In this document: positions 15,291-23,822 of the stretch, piece by piece
Numbering within the stretch: the stretch's first letter is position 1
Layout of the letters: each line of letters starts with the position of its first letter
NCBI RefSeq assembly: GCF_030813595.1
Contig: NZ_JAUSUH010000016.1
Coordinates: 1 to 32,680 of the forward strand
Length of the DNA stretch: 32,680 bases
DNA from: Ancylobacter vacuolatus
GTDB lineage: Bacteria; Pseudomonadota; Alphaproteobacteria; Rhizobiales; Xanthobacteraceae
Reading direction: 5' to 3'
The notes under the pieces: model-generated
Databases searched by the model: none
What the model saw: only the letters and a program-made list of their open reading frames with translations
Told to the model about the DNA's origin: nothing
Position numbers and translations under genes: made by a program

Positions 15291-17024
15291 CTAGCTGACC
15301 ACGGCCGTCTTCTTCCGCGAGAAGAAGCGGATGAGGCCGAGGATGGAGAGGCTGACAGTGACGATGACGACGGAGAGCGCGGCGGCGAGCTCGATGGCGC
15401 CGTCCTCGATGAACTGGATCACCACGGTGGGCATGACCTGCGTGTCCGCCTGAGAGAGGATGGCGGACATCGACAGCTCGCGCAGGCTGAGCGAGAACAC
15501 CAGTACCCAGGCGATGCCGACCGCGCCGCGCACCAGCGGGAAGGTGACGTCGCGTACACTGCGCAGCCAGCCGGCGCCGGAGATGCGCGCGGCCTCTTCC
15601 AGATCGGTCGAGAGCTGCTGGATGCCGTTGCGCACCAGCACGAAGGCGATTGGCAGCAACTTGCCGGCATAGGCGATGAGGATGAGGGTCAGCGTGCCGT
15701 AGAACAGGTTCACGTAGCCCATCAGGATTCCCACCGCATAGGCGATGGAGGGAAAGCCATAGGCGATCATGACGAGGAAGGTGATGGCCTCGCGGCCGAA
15801 GAACTTCACCCGCTCTACCACCCAGCCGAGCACCAGCCCGAGCCCGGCGCAGACCGTGGCGGTGGCGAGTGCCAGCAGCAGACTGTTGATGATGGAGCCG
15901 CGCGCGACGAAATCGGCGTCGAAGATCAGCGCGTAATGCTTGGTGACAAGGTTGCTCAAGCTGACGTCGGTGCCGAACGAGGACAGCACCGAGAGCAGCA
16001 ACAGCGCTCCGACCGGCAGTACGGCGGTAGCAAAAACCACGACGATGCCGAACCCCGCCGCGAGCCAACGCCAGCGGCCGAGTATGGTGATCTGGGCGGA
16101 GGTCGCCTTGCCGGTGAGGGTGCGGAAATTTTCCGCCCGGACGGCGTATTTCTGGATCAGCAGGCTGACGGCGGTGAACACCATGATGGGCATCGCCACC
16201 GCAGCGGCATAGTTGAACTGCGGCGGGAATTTCAGCAGGTCGTAGATCTTGGTGGTGATGACCGAGAAGTTTGCCATCGTGCCGATGGCCGCCGGCGCGC
16301 CGAAGGATGAAAGCGCGTCCAGCATCACCAGGATGATGGCGGACAGGATCGCCGGCCGCACCAGCGGCAGCGTGATGGTGAGCGTTGTGCGCAGCCGGCC
16401 CGCGCCAAGCACGCGCGCGGCCTGCTCGTTGCTGGCATCGACATTATGCAGCGCCGCGCTGACCGCGAAGAACACCAGCGGGTAGACGCCAATGATCTCG
16501 ATGAAGACGAGACCGCCGAAGCTCATGATGTTGAACGGCGCCTGGGTGAAGCCCAGATACTCGACGGCCAGTTTGTTGAGATAGCCGGAGTTCGGTGCGG
16601 CGAGGAAAATCCACGACACCACCGAGATGAAGGACGGGATGACGAAGGAGATGCCGGCCGCCAGCGTCACCAGAATCTTGCCGGGCGCATCGGTGCGCGC
16701 CACGATCCAGGCGAGCGGAATGCCGAGCGCGCAGGCACCCGCCGTCACCAGGCCAACCAGCACGGTGGAGTTCACCGTCGCCGCCCACATGCCGCGCCGG
16801 TTGAAAGCCTTCTCGAACGTGTCGAAGGTCAGGTTGCCCTGCGCATCAATGAGGCTGTAGCCGATGAGCAAGGCGAGCGGATAGGCGATGAGAGCCAGCA
16901 GGACGACGATCGCAAAGCCGATGACGAGAAGCTTCACCGGCTGGATGCCGGACAGCCTCTGCAGGAGCGCGGGGCTGTCCGGTACATTGCGCGGGTCATC
17001 GGTGAAGAGGGTGGCGCTGCTCAT
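15291..17024 (-). CDS. Fused two-domain ABC permease (FbpB/ThiP type)
   Basis: A 577-residue membrane protein with about 12 hydrophobic segments in two repeated halves. Each half has a permease EAA loop: EQAARVLGAGRLRTTLTITLPL near residue 200 and EEAARISGAGWLRSVRDVTFPL near residue 475. A single chain thus supplies both transmembrane domains, as in iron and thiamine-type importers. Its start overlaps the stop of the ATPase gene by four bases (ATGA), and the FAD enzyme gene follows closely. It should form an importer with the ATPase and the binding protein of the same run. Confidence 0.93.
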   Translation of the reverse strand: MSSATLFTDDPRNVPDSPALLQRLSGIQPVKLLVIGFAIVVLLALIAYPLALLIGYSLIDAQGNLTFDTFEKAFNRRGMWAATVNSTVLVGLVTAGACALGIPLAWIVARTDAPGKILVTLAAGISFVIPSFISVVSWIFLAAPNSGYLNKLAVEYLGFTQAPFNIMSFGGLVFIEIIGVYPLVFFAVSAALHNVDASNEQAARVLGAGRLRTTLTITLPLVRPAILSAIILVMLDALSSFGAPAAIGTMANFSVITTKIYDLLKFPPQFNYAAAVAMPIMVFTAVSLLIQKYAVRAENFRTLTGKATSAQITILGRWRWLAAGFGIVVVFATAVLPVGALLLLSVLSSFGTDVSLSNLVTKHYALIFDADFVARGSIINSLLLALATATVCAGLGLVLGWVVERVKFFGREAITFLVMIAYGFPSIAYAVGILMGYVNLFYGTLTLILIAYAGKLLPIAFVLVRNGIQQLSTDLEEAARISGAGWLRSVRDVTFPLVRGAVGIAWVLVFSLSLRELSMSAILSQADTQVMPTVVIQFIEDGAIELAAALSVVIVTVSLSILGLIRFFSRKKTAVVS

Positions 17025-18160
17025 GCCACCACCCAGGCGCTGTCCGGGCGAAACCAGAGCCGGGCGCGGCCGTCAGTGAAGGTGCCGGGCGTGCGCGACT
17101 GCACGCGTAAGGGCGTGTCCTTGGCGGTGAGCTGAAGTTCGTAGCGGCTGCCGAGGAACGCTGCCGACACGAACTGCACATCGAGGCCGGTCTGCTGGTC
17201 GGGCTTTTCCGGCCGGTCGAAACGGATGTCCTCGGGGCGCAGCAGCAGCGTCGCGCGCTGTCCGGGTGTCGCCGTGGCGAGCCAGCCGGCCGATGCGCGC
17301 GCCGTAGCTATGTCGCCCGCGTCGAGCGCCACCGACACCCGGCCGGCGGCGCGATCCACCGTGACGATGGCTCCTTCCAGCAGGTTGGCGGTGCCGACGA
17401 AATTGCCGACGAAGCGGCTGGCGGGGGTGCGGTAGACTTGTTCTGGGGTGCCGACCTGCTCGATGCGGCCCTTGTTCATCACCACGACCCGGTCGGCGAG
17501 AACCAGGGCCTCGTCCTGGTCGTGAGTGACGTAGAGCGTGGTGATGCCGATGCGCTTTTGCAGCGCGCGCAGCTCGAAGCGCATCTCCTGCCGCAGCGAG
17601 GCGTCGAGGTTCGAGAGCGGCTCGTCGAGCAGCAGCAGGGTCGGCTTGGTGGCGAGCGCCCGCGCCAGCGCCACGCGCTGCTGCTGGCCGCCGGAGAGTT
17701 CGGACGGGTAGCGCTTGGCGAGATCGCCGAGCTGGACCAGATCGAGCACGGCGGCGACCTCGCGCTCGATCTCCGCGCGCTTCTTGCCGGCCACCACCAG
17801 GCCGTAACCGACATTGTCCGCCACCGTCTTGTGCGGCCACACCGCATAGGTCTGGAACACCATGCCGAGGTGCCGCTTCTCCGGCGGCAGCGCGAAGGAG
17901 GCGCTGGAGGCGAGTTTGCCATCGAGATGAATCTCGCCACCTTCCGGCTGCAGGAATCCGGCCACCATGCGCAGCGTCGTGGTCTTGCCGCAGCCGGAGG
18001 GGCCGAGCAGCACCACGCTCTCGCCGGGGGCCACCCTGAGATCGATGCCGTTGACCGCAGCGGTATCGCCGAGCTTCTTTCGCAGGTCGCGCAGCTCCAG
18101 CCGGGCGGGCTGAGCGTCGACAGCTGGCAAGATGTGGGCGGCGGGGGAATAAAAGTTCAT
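17021..18160 (-). CDS. ABC transporter ATPase (Fe3+/spermidine/putrescine family)
   Basis: The 379-residue ATPase has Walker A GPSGCGKT (53-60), Q-loop FQTYAVWPHKT, signature LSGGQQQR (155-162), Walker B LLLLDEP (175-181) and H-loop THDQDEAL. A C-terminal TOBE domain follows from about 290, with LLRPEDIRF. The VWPH after the Q-loop is characteristic of the iron/POPT transporter group. It energises the adjacent fused permease. The first 20 residues are poorly conserved in kind, so a start slightly downstream is possible. The gene begins 30 bases after the upstream LLM gene. Confidence 0.94.
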   Translation of the reverse strand: MNFYSPAAHILPAVDAQPARLELRDLRKKLGDTAAVNGIDLRVAPGESVVLLGPSGCGKTTTLRMVAGFLQPEGGEIHLDGKLASSASFALPPEKRHLGMVFQTYAVWPHKTVADNVGYGLVVAGKKRAEIEREVAAVLDLVQLGDLAKRYPSELSGGQQQRVALARALATKPTLLLLDEPLSNLDASLRQEMRFELRALQKRIGITTLYVTHDQDEALVLADRVVVMNKGRIEQVGTPEQVYRTPASRFVGNFVGTANLLEGAIVTVDRAAGRVSVALDAGDIATARASAGWLATATPGQRATLLLRPEDIRFDRPEKPDQQTGLDVQFVSAAFLGSRYELQLTAKDTPLRVQSRTPGTFTDGRARLWFRPDSAWVVA

Positions 18161-18190
18161 CGCGAAATCCCGGTTGGGCGCAGTCTCGGT

Positions 18191-19546
18191 TCAGGCTGAG
18201 CGGGCGTAACGGCTCTCGGGGCGGGTCAGCCCGTAATGCTCGCGCAGCGTCCGGCCGGTGTAGTCGCGGCGGAACAGCCCGCGCGCCTGCAGGATCGGCA
18301 CGACCTCGTCGACGAAGGCGCTGAGCCCGCCCGGCATGAAGGCCGGCATGATGTTGAAGCCGTCCGCCGCGCGCTGCTCGACCCAGAGCTGGATATGGTC
18401 GGCGATGACATCCGGCGTGCCGGCCAGCACCTTGTGGCCGCGCCCGCCGGCGAGGCGGCGCAACAACTGGCGCAGTGTCGGCTTTTCACGCTCGACGATG
18501 TTGAGGATGACCTGTGAGCGGCTCTGCGCGCCCTGCACCGTCTCGGGGCGCGGGAACGCCTCGATCGGGATGCGTTCGTCCAGAGGGAAGGCACTGAAAT
18601 CGAAGCCGTCAAAGCGCTGCGAGAGATGCTTGAGGCCGACGACGGGAAGCGTGAGGTCGTCGAGCTCTTCCTCCAGCGCGCGGGCCTCGGCTTCAGTCGA
18701 GCCGAGAATCGGCGACAGGCCCGGCAATATCTTGATGCCGTCCGGGTCCCGGCCAAAGAACAGCGCGCGGCGCTTCACGTCGGCGTAAAAATCCTGTGCC
18801 TCGGAAAGCTCCTGTTGCGCGGTAAAGATGGCCTCGGCGTAGCGCGCGGCAAAGCCACGGCCTTCGTCCGACGAGCCCGCCTGCACCAGCACCGGGTTGC
18901 CTTGCGGCGAGCGGGGTATGTCGAGCGGCCCTCGGACCCGGAACGCCTCACCCTGATGGTCGATGGCGTGGATGCGGGCGGTGTCGGCATAGATGCCGCG
19001 CGTGCGGTCCAGCACGCGGGCGTCGTCCTCCCAGCTGTCCCACAGCTTGCGCACCACCTCGACATATTCGGTCGCGCGGCGGTAGCGGTCAGTGTGCGAA
19101 TTGCGCTGGTCGAGCCCGAAATTGCCGGCGGCTTCTGCGGACCAGGACGTCACGATGTTCCAGCCGGCGCGGCCGGCGCTGATATGGTCGAGCGAGGCAA
19201 ATTGCCGGGCCAGATTATAGGGTTCGGAATAGGTGGTGGAGGCAGTGGCGATCAGGCCGATATGCGAGGTCGAGCCCGCCAGCGCCGAGAGCAGCGTCAG
19301 CGGTTCCAGCTTGCCCTGCGCCACATGCTTCACGCTGCGGCCGATGGCGAGCTGGTCGGCAAGAAACAGCGAGTCGAACTTGCCGCGCTCCGCGATTGCC
19401 GCGATCTCGCGGTAATAATCGACATCGGTCAGGCGTTCGGGCTGTGATCCGCTGTAGAGCCAGGACGCCTCATGATGACCGGTGGTCGGCACGAAGACGT
19501 TGAGATGGATGTGTTTGGTCACGGCGGTCGTCCTGAAAACGCTCAA
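18191..19546 (-). CDS. LLM-class flavin-dependent monooxygenase (NtaA/SnaA/DszA family), copy 2
   Basis: This is a 451-residue luciferase-like protein with the same landmarks as copy 1: TTGHHEASWLY, ATASTTYSEPYNLARQFASLDHIS, GRAGWNIVTSW, IPRSPQGNPVLVQAGSS and the GRTLREHYGLTRP end. The two are clear paralogues but differ across the substrate-side loops, for example in the middle third (residues about 260-340). Its ATG overlaps the stop of the TTT binding-protein gene (ATGA). Like its paralogue it would need reduced FMN from a reductase, and none is encoded in the run. The substrate is unknown. Confidence 0.92.
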   Translation of the reverse strand: MSVFRTTAVTKHIHLNVFVPTTGHHEASWLYSGSQPERLTDVDYYREIAAIAERGKFDSLFLADQLAIGRSVKHVAQGKLEPLTLLSALAGSTSHIGLIATASTTYSEPYNLARQFASLDHISAGRAGWNIVTSWSAEAAGNFGLDQRNSHTDRYRRATEYVEVVRKLWDSWEDDARVLDRTRGIYADTARIHAIDHQGEAFRVRGPLDIPRSPQGNPVLVQAGSSDEGRGFAARYAEAIFTAQQELSEAQDFYADVKRRALFFGRDPDGIKILPGLSPILGSTEAEARALEEELDDLTLPVVGLKHLSQRFDGFDFSAFPLDERIPIEAFPRPETVQGAQSRSQVILNIVEREKPTLRQLLRRLAGGRGHKVLAGTPDVIADHIQLWVEQRAADGFNIMPAFMPGGLSAFVDEVVPILQARGLFRRDYTGRTLREHYGLTRPESRYARSA

Positions 19547-20526
19547 TCGAGCTTGATGTTGGCGGCCTTGATGACGCGGCTGTAGTTCTCGAAATCGCGG
19601 CGCACGGTGGCATCGCCCTCCTCGGCCGAGGAGGCGACGACGGCAAAGCCCTGGCCTTCGAGGAAGCCCTTCACCTCGGGCGCATTCAGCGCGGCGACGA
19701 AGTCCTTGTTGATCTTCTCGACCAGAGGGCGCGGGGTCTTGGCGGAGACGAAGAAGCCCTGCCAGGTTTCGATGTTGAAGTCCTTGACGCCCTGTTCCTG
19801 GAAGGTCGGAACGTCGGGCAGGGCGGCCGAGCGCTTGGCGGTGCTGACGCCGATGGGCACCAGCCGGCCGGCGCGCACATGCTCGGTAACGGCGGCAAGC
19901 GTGATGATCACCGCGTCGATATGGCCACCAAGCAGGTCGGTCACCGCCGGGGCGCCGCCCTTGTAGGGGATGAAGGTGTATTTGGTGCCGGTAAGCTGGC
20001 CGAGCAGCTCGTGGCCGATGTGATGCGCGCCGCCATTGGACGGCGTGCCAACGGTGAGCGTACCGTCCTTCTCGCGGGCCAACTTCAGATATTCGTCGAG
20101 GTTCTTCACGCCGAGCGAGGGGCGAACCACAAGGATTTGCGGGTTCGACACCGCCTTGGTGACGGTCGAAAGATCCTTGATCAGGTCGCTCTTCAGCTCC
20201 GGGCCGAAGAAGATCGCGTTGAGCGGGACCTTGTCGCCGCCGACCACGATCGACAGCCCGTCCGGCTTGCCCTGCGCGATCTGCTCCAGCCCGATATTGC
20301 CGTTGGAGCCGGCAACGTTCTCGACGATGGGGTCCTTGCCCCAGATTTTTCCGAGCTCGCGGGCCACCGTCCGGGTCAGCGCGTCGGCGCTGGCGCCGGC
20401 CGACGAGGTGACGACGATGCGCACCTGGGACTGCGGGTATTTCGACACATCCACCTCGTCGGCGGAAGCGGGGACGAGCGTCAGCGCCAGTGCGGCGCCG
20501 GCTAATAGACTGAAAACACCATTCAT
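19543..20526 (-). CDS. TTT-family periplasmic binding protein (TctC/Bug type)
   Basis: The ATG at 20526, nine bases after GGAGA, gives 327 residues; a TTG at 20535 is the alternative. A signal peptide (MNGVFSLLAGAALALTLVPASA) is followed by a Bug-family protein: VRIVVTSSAGASADALTRTVARELGK, VENVAGSNGNIGLEQIAQ, FIPYKGGAPAVTDLLGGHID and LPDVPTFQEQG. These proteins capture carboxylated or other organic solutes for TctAB. Its membrane partners tctB and tctA are transcribed in the opposite direction from the same intergenic region. It is the first gene of the minus-strand run, so the binding protein is co-expressed with the oxygenases. Confidence 0.93.
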   Translation of the reverse strand: MNGVFSLLAGAALALTLVPASADEVDVSKYPQSQVRIVVTSSAGASADALTRTVARELGKIWGKDPIVENVAGSNGNIGLEQIAQGKPDGLSIVVGGDKVPLNAIFFGPELKSDLIKDLSTVTKAVSNPQILVVRPSLGVKNLDEYLKLAREKDGTLTVGTPSNGGAHHIGHELLGQLTGTKYTFIPYKGGAPAVTDLLGGHIDAVIITLAAVTEHVRAGRLVPIGVSTAKRSAALPDVPTFQEQGVKDFNIETWQGFFVSAKTPRPLVEKINKDFVAALNAPEVKGFLEGQGFAVVASSAEEGDATVRRDFENYSRVIKAANIKLD

Positions 20527-20553
20527 CGCTGACAATCTCCGTAATTCGCCGCG

Positions 20554-20589
20554 ATCCTAAATTGACATTTCTTATTGTCTATAGAAAAT
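20554..20589. promoter_or_regulatory. Overlapping divergent promoters between tctC-type and tctB genes
   Basis: For the plus strand TTGACA (20562-20567), 16 bases, GAAAAT (20584-20589). For the minus strand TAGACA (20581-20576), 16 bases, TAGGAT (20559-20554). The two promoters overlap in a short AT-rich island that stands out from the GC-rich surroundings and includes the 8-bp palindrome TCTATAGA (20578-20585). One bound regulator could control both directions. No regulator gene is adjacent. Confidence 0.45.
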
Positions 20590-20616
20590 ATCGATTAATG
20601 AGTTTGGAGATTGCCA

Positions 20617-21078
20617 GTGCCCCTTAATCGCGACGTTCTCACCGCCGGCCTCGCCACCGCCTTTGCCTTGATTCTGCTGGCTTTCGGCAGCCATCTCCCG
20701 GCGGGAACGGCGGTCCGCATGGGACCCGGCTTCATTCCCCGTGCCGTCGCCATAGGCCTGCTCGCGGTGGCCGTGCTTATCCTGATCAAGGCTTTGCTTG
20801 CCCGGCCCGCCCGCGCAGACGATGCCGCGCCGGAAGCGCCGATTCACTGGCGTGGGGCAGCCAGCATCAGCTTCGGCGTGCTGACGTTCGCGCTGCTGAT
20901 CCAGCCGATCGGCCTGCTCGCCAGCGCCACGGCGACGGTGTTCTTCTCCTCACTCGCGCAACAGGGCGAGGGCTGGGGTGAACGCGTGGTGCTTGCGGGC
21001 TCGCTCGCTGCCATTGCCGGGGCGGTGTTCGCCTATGGGCTCGGCCTGCCGCTGCCGATCCTGCCGAACTTCCTGTGA
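20617..21078 (+). CDS. tctB: TTT transporter small membrane subunit (TctB)
   Basis: With GTG 20617, six bases after GGAGA, the product has 153 residues. It contains four hydrophobic segments (LTAGLATAFALILLAFG, IPRAVAIGLLAVAVLILIKALL, ISFGVLTFALLIQPIGLLA, VVLAGSLAAIAGAVFAYGL) and the AVRMGPGFIPR loop typical of TctB. It forms the membrane part of the transporter with TctA. The downstream tctA overlaps its stop by one base (TGATG), which points to translational coupling. Confidence 0.9.
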   Translation: MPLNRDVLTAGLATAFALILLAFGSHLPAGTAVRMGPGFIPRAVAIGLLAVAVLILIKALLARPARADDAAPEAPIHWRGAASISFGVLTFALLIQPIGLLASATATVFFSSLAQQGEGWGERVVLAGSLAAIAGAVFAYGLGLPLPILPNFL

Positions 21079-22577
21079 TGGAACTGCTCGGTCATCTCGC
21101 GCTCGGCTTCGATGTCGCGCTTTCCTGGCAGAATCTTCTGCTGTGCCTGATCGGCGTGCTGTTGGGCACGCTGGTCGGTGTTCTGCCAGGCATCGGGCCG
21201 GCGACCACGATCGCCATCCTGCTCCCGGTGACTTTTGAGCTGCCGGCCGTCGGCGCGCTCATCATGCTCGCCGGCATCTATTACGGCGCGCAGTATGGCG
21301 GTTCGACCACGGCGATCCTCGTCAACATGCCCGGCGAGTCGTCCGGTATCATCACCGCGCTGGACGGCCACCAGATGGCCAAGCAGGGCCGCGCGGGAGT
21401 GGCGCTGTCGATTGCCGCCATCGGCTCGCTGTTCGCCGGCACGGTCTCGACCTTCTTCATCGCCGGATCGGCCTCGACGCTGTCCGAGCTCGGCCTGCTG
21501 TTCGGGCCGGCGGAGAATGTCGCGCTGATGGTGCTCGCCATCGTCGCGGTCATCGTCATGAGCAAGGGCTCGGTGCTGAACGGACTGGTGATGGTACTGA
21601 TCGGCCTGTCGCTCGGGCTGATCGGCACCGATGTCGAAACCAGCAAGGCGCGCTTCACCTTCGGCATCCAGGAACTACGCGACGGCATCGATTTCATCCC
21701 GTTGGCGATGGGGTTGTTCGGCATCTCCGAAATCCTGCGCACGCTGGAGACGCCGGGCGACGGTTCGGTGCTGAACAACAAGATTTCCGGGCTGTGGCCG
21801 AAATGGGCGGACCTGAAGGCTTCGGCGCTCCCGATCCTGCGCGGCACCGGGGTCGGGACCGTGCTGGGCATCCTGCCGGGAAGCGGCACGCTGCTCGCCT
21901 CGTTCACCGCCTACATGCTGGAGAAGAAGATTTCCCGCACGCCCGAGCGCTTCGGCAAGGGCGCGATAGAAGGGCTGGCCTCGCCGGAGAGCGCCAACAA
22001 CGCGGCGGCGCAGACCTCTTTCGTGCCGATGCTCACCCTCGGCATGCCGTCCGGTGCGGTGACGGCGCTGATGATCGGCGCCATGACGATCCACGGCATC
22101 TCGCCGGGGCCGCAGGTGGTGACGCAGCGCCCGGATCTCTTCTGGGGGCTGGTGTGTTCGATGTGGATCGGCAATGCGATGCTGCTGATCATCAACCTGC
22201 CGCTGATCGCCATCTGGGTGTCGATCCTGCGCATCCCCTACCGGCGACTGGTGCCGGCGATCATCCTGTTCTGCTGCATCGGCGCCTATAGCGTGAACAA
22301 CTCGACCTTCGACGTGCTGGTGCTGTTCGCCGCCGGGCTGTTCGGCTACGCGCTGTCGCGGCTGGACTGCGATCCGACGCCGCTGCTGCTCAGCTTCATC
22401 ATTGGGCCCATGCTGGAGGAGAATTTCCGCCGCGCCATGCTGGTCGCGCACGGCAACCCTATGACGTTTGTCGAAAAGCCCATCAGCCTGACGCTGCTAC
22501 TGGCGACGGCTGCCCTACTGGTCGTGGCGGTCCTGCCCTCGGTGCGCAAGCGTCGCGAGGAGGTGTTCGTGGAGTGA
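21078..22577 (+). CDS. tctA: TTT transporter large membrane subunit (TctA)
   Basis: The 499-residue polytopic protein carries the TctA hallmarks: GVLPGIGPATTIAILLPVTF near residue 35, YYGAQYGGSTTAILVNMPGE, and the repeated half-motif GVGTVLGILPGSG near residue 255 with PSGAVTALMIGAMTIHGI. About 12 hydrophobic segments are visible. It should be the secondary, ion-driven permease working with TctB and the binding protein encoded across the divergent promoter. The C-terminal segment ends in a short basic tail. Confidence 0.95.
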   Translation: MELLGHLALGFDVALSWQNLLLCLIGVLLGTLVGVLPGIGPATTIAILLPVTFELPAVGALIMLAGIYYGAQYGGSTTAILVNMPGESSGIITALDGHQMAKQGRAGVALSIAAIGSLFAGTVSTFFIAGSASTLSELGLLFGPAENVALMVLAIVAVIVMSKGSVLNGLVMVLIGLSLGLIGTDVETSKARFTFGIQELRDGIDFIPLAMGLFGISEILRTLETPGDGSVLNNKISGLWPKWADLKASALPILRGTGVGTVLGILPGSGTLLASFTAYMLEKKISRTPERFGKGAIEGLASPESANNAAAQTSFVPMLTLGMPSGAVTALMIGAMTIHGISPGPQVVTQRPDLFWGLVCSMWIGNAMLLIINLPLIAIWVSILRIPYRRLVPAIILFCCIGAYSVNNSTFDVLVLFAAGLFGYALSRLDCDPTPLLLSFIIGPMLEENFRRAMLVAHGNPMTFVEKPISLTLLLATAALLVVAVLPSVRKRREEVFVE

Positions 22578-22591
22578 GGAGAGCGATGTCG

Positions 22592-22608
22592 CATGACCGT
22601 TTGTCATG
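22592..22608 (+). promoter_or_regulatory. Short stem-loop after tctA
   Basis: CATGAC (22592-22597), CGTTT, GTCATG (22603-22608) is a perfect 6-bp inverted repeat in the 84-base gap between tctA and the next gene. It could attenuate or bind a regulator. Without a T-run it is not a clear terminator. Confidence 0.3.
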
Positions 22609-22661
22609 ATCCGGCATAGGATGCTGGCCGGATCCTTTCTGTTCAGTAGCGAGTACCAAAC

Positions 22662-23411
22662 ATGGCGCTCAGCCCGACCATCGATCCCATCTCTCCGGCC
22701 TTGCGCGACCTGCTTGCCCCAGGCGGCGTACTTCGTGCCGGCATCAATCTCTCGAACTTTCTGCTGGTTTCGAGCCGCGATGCGCATGGTTCGCCGATCG
22801 GGGTGTCGCCCGACATGGCCGGCGCGATCGCCAATCACCTCGGGGTCGGGCTGCAATTGGTGCCGTACGAGTCGCCCGGTCTTCTGGCCGACGCGGCCTT
22901 GCGCGACGAATGGGATATTGGGCTGATCGGGGCCGAGCCGCAGCGGGCCGAAGTGATCAGCTTCACCCCACCCTATGTGGAGATCGAGGCGACCTATCTG
23001 GTCCCCGAAGGCTCTACGTTGCACGGCACGGGGGACGTCGATGCACCGGGCCTTCGCATCGCGGTGACGGGCCGCACCGCCTATGGGCTATGGCTCGACC
23101 GCAACATCCAGCACGCCACGCTGGTGCGCTCCTCGACCATGGACGCGGCGCGGGCGGATTTTGCCGATCAAGGGCTGGACGCGCTCGCTGGGCTTCGACC
23201 GCGGTTGGTTTCGGATCAGGCTCTGCTTCCCGGGTCGACCCTGTTGCCGGGGCGCTTCATGGCGGTGCAGCAGGCGATTGGAACGCCAAAGGCGAAAGCC
23301 GCGGCGCTCACCTACCTCACGAGCTTCATCAAGGCAGCCAAGAGCTCCGGCTTCGTCGCCGAACTGATCGAGAGGCACCGTGTGCAGGGCCTCAGCGTCT
23401 CCGCTGCGTGA
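22662..23411 (+). CDS. Family-3 solute-binding-like protein without signal peptide
   Basis: The 249-residue protein resembles amino-acid-type (family 3) ABC binding proteins: LAPGGVLRAGINLSNFLLV, GVSPDMAGAIANHLG, WDIGLIGAEPQRAEVISFTPPYVEIEATYLV, and GRFMAVQQAIG. Typical proteins of this kind start with a signal peptide. Here the first 15 residues (MALSPTIDPISPALR) are not hydrophobic, so it may stay in the cytoplasm as a sensor-like or chaperone-like protein, or be exported otherwise. The ATG at 22662 has only a weak ribosome site. It is in the same direction as tctBA, 84 bases downstream, and may share their transcript. Confidence 0.8.
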   Translation: MALSPTIDPISPALRDLLAPGGVLRAGINLSNFLLVSSRDAHGSPIGVSPDMAGAIANHLGVGLQLVPYESPGLLADAALRDEWDIGLIGAEPQRAEVISFTPPYVEIEATYLVPEGSTLHGTGDVDAPGLRIAVTGRTAYGLWLDRNIQHATLVRSSTMDAARADFADQGLDALAGLRPRLVSDQALLPGSTLLPGRFMAVQQAIGTPKAKAAALTYLTSFIKAAKSSGFVAELIERHRVQGLSVSAA

Positions 23412-23822
23412 CGGCGAAGCGCTGGTGCGCGTTGTGGCGGAGCCGCCTCTCTGCCTATGAGCCGGAAGGTTGGCAGTCCTCACAGCGCCCGCAGCGTCGA
23501 GATGACCTGCCGGGTGCGCTCATGAACCGGGGCGACCAACAGCGCGCGGGCGGGCCCTGTCTCAAGGATCCCTTATGAACGTCCGCTTTGCGCCGCCATC
23601 TCGTCATTTAAGCTCGCCGGGATCGATCCCGGAAGCCGCCATCCGTTGATGTGGCGCCCCGGCCGCCTCCATGAGCCGTCGGCACGACAGCCAATGGCGG
23701 CCAGCGCTTGCGGGCAGGTCCACGGCGAACCATCGATAAGCGCTCGCATCCGGTGTTCGCCTTGACCAAAAGGATTGTGAATCGGGAATGGATTGGCTCT
23801 GCCAAGTGATGGCAGGCAGCGA
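23412..23822. other. 411-base region without a supportable gene
   Basis: No frame here has both a start with a ribosome site and a recognisable product. The most regular feature is a 16-bp perfect palindrome, CCGGGATCGATCCCGG, at 23617-23632. The sequence may be debris from an old rearrangement between the transport genes and the GST genes. Confidence 0.5.

Noticed and set aside
14017..15294. Plus-strand open frame of more than 400 codons opposite the FAD oxidoreductase
   Set aside because: The opposite strand has a complete flavoprotein with all motifs; this frame is an antisense shadow.
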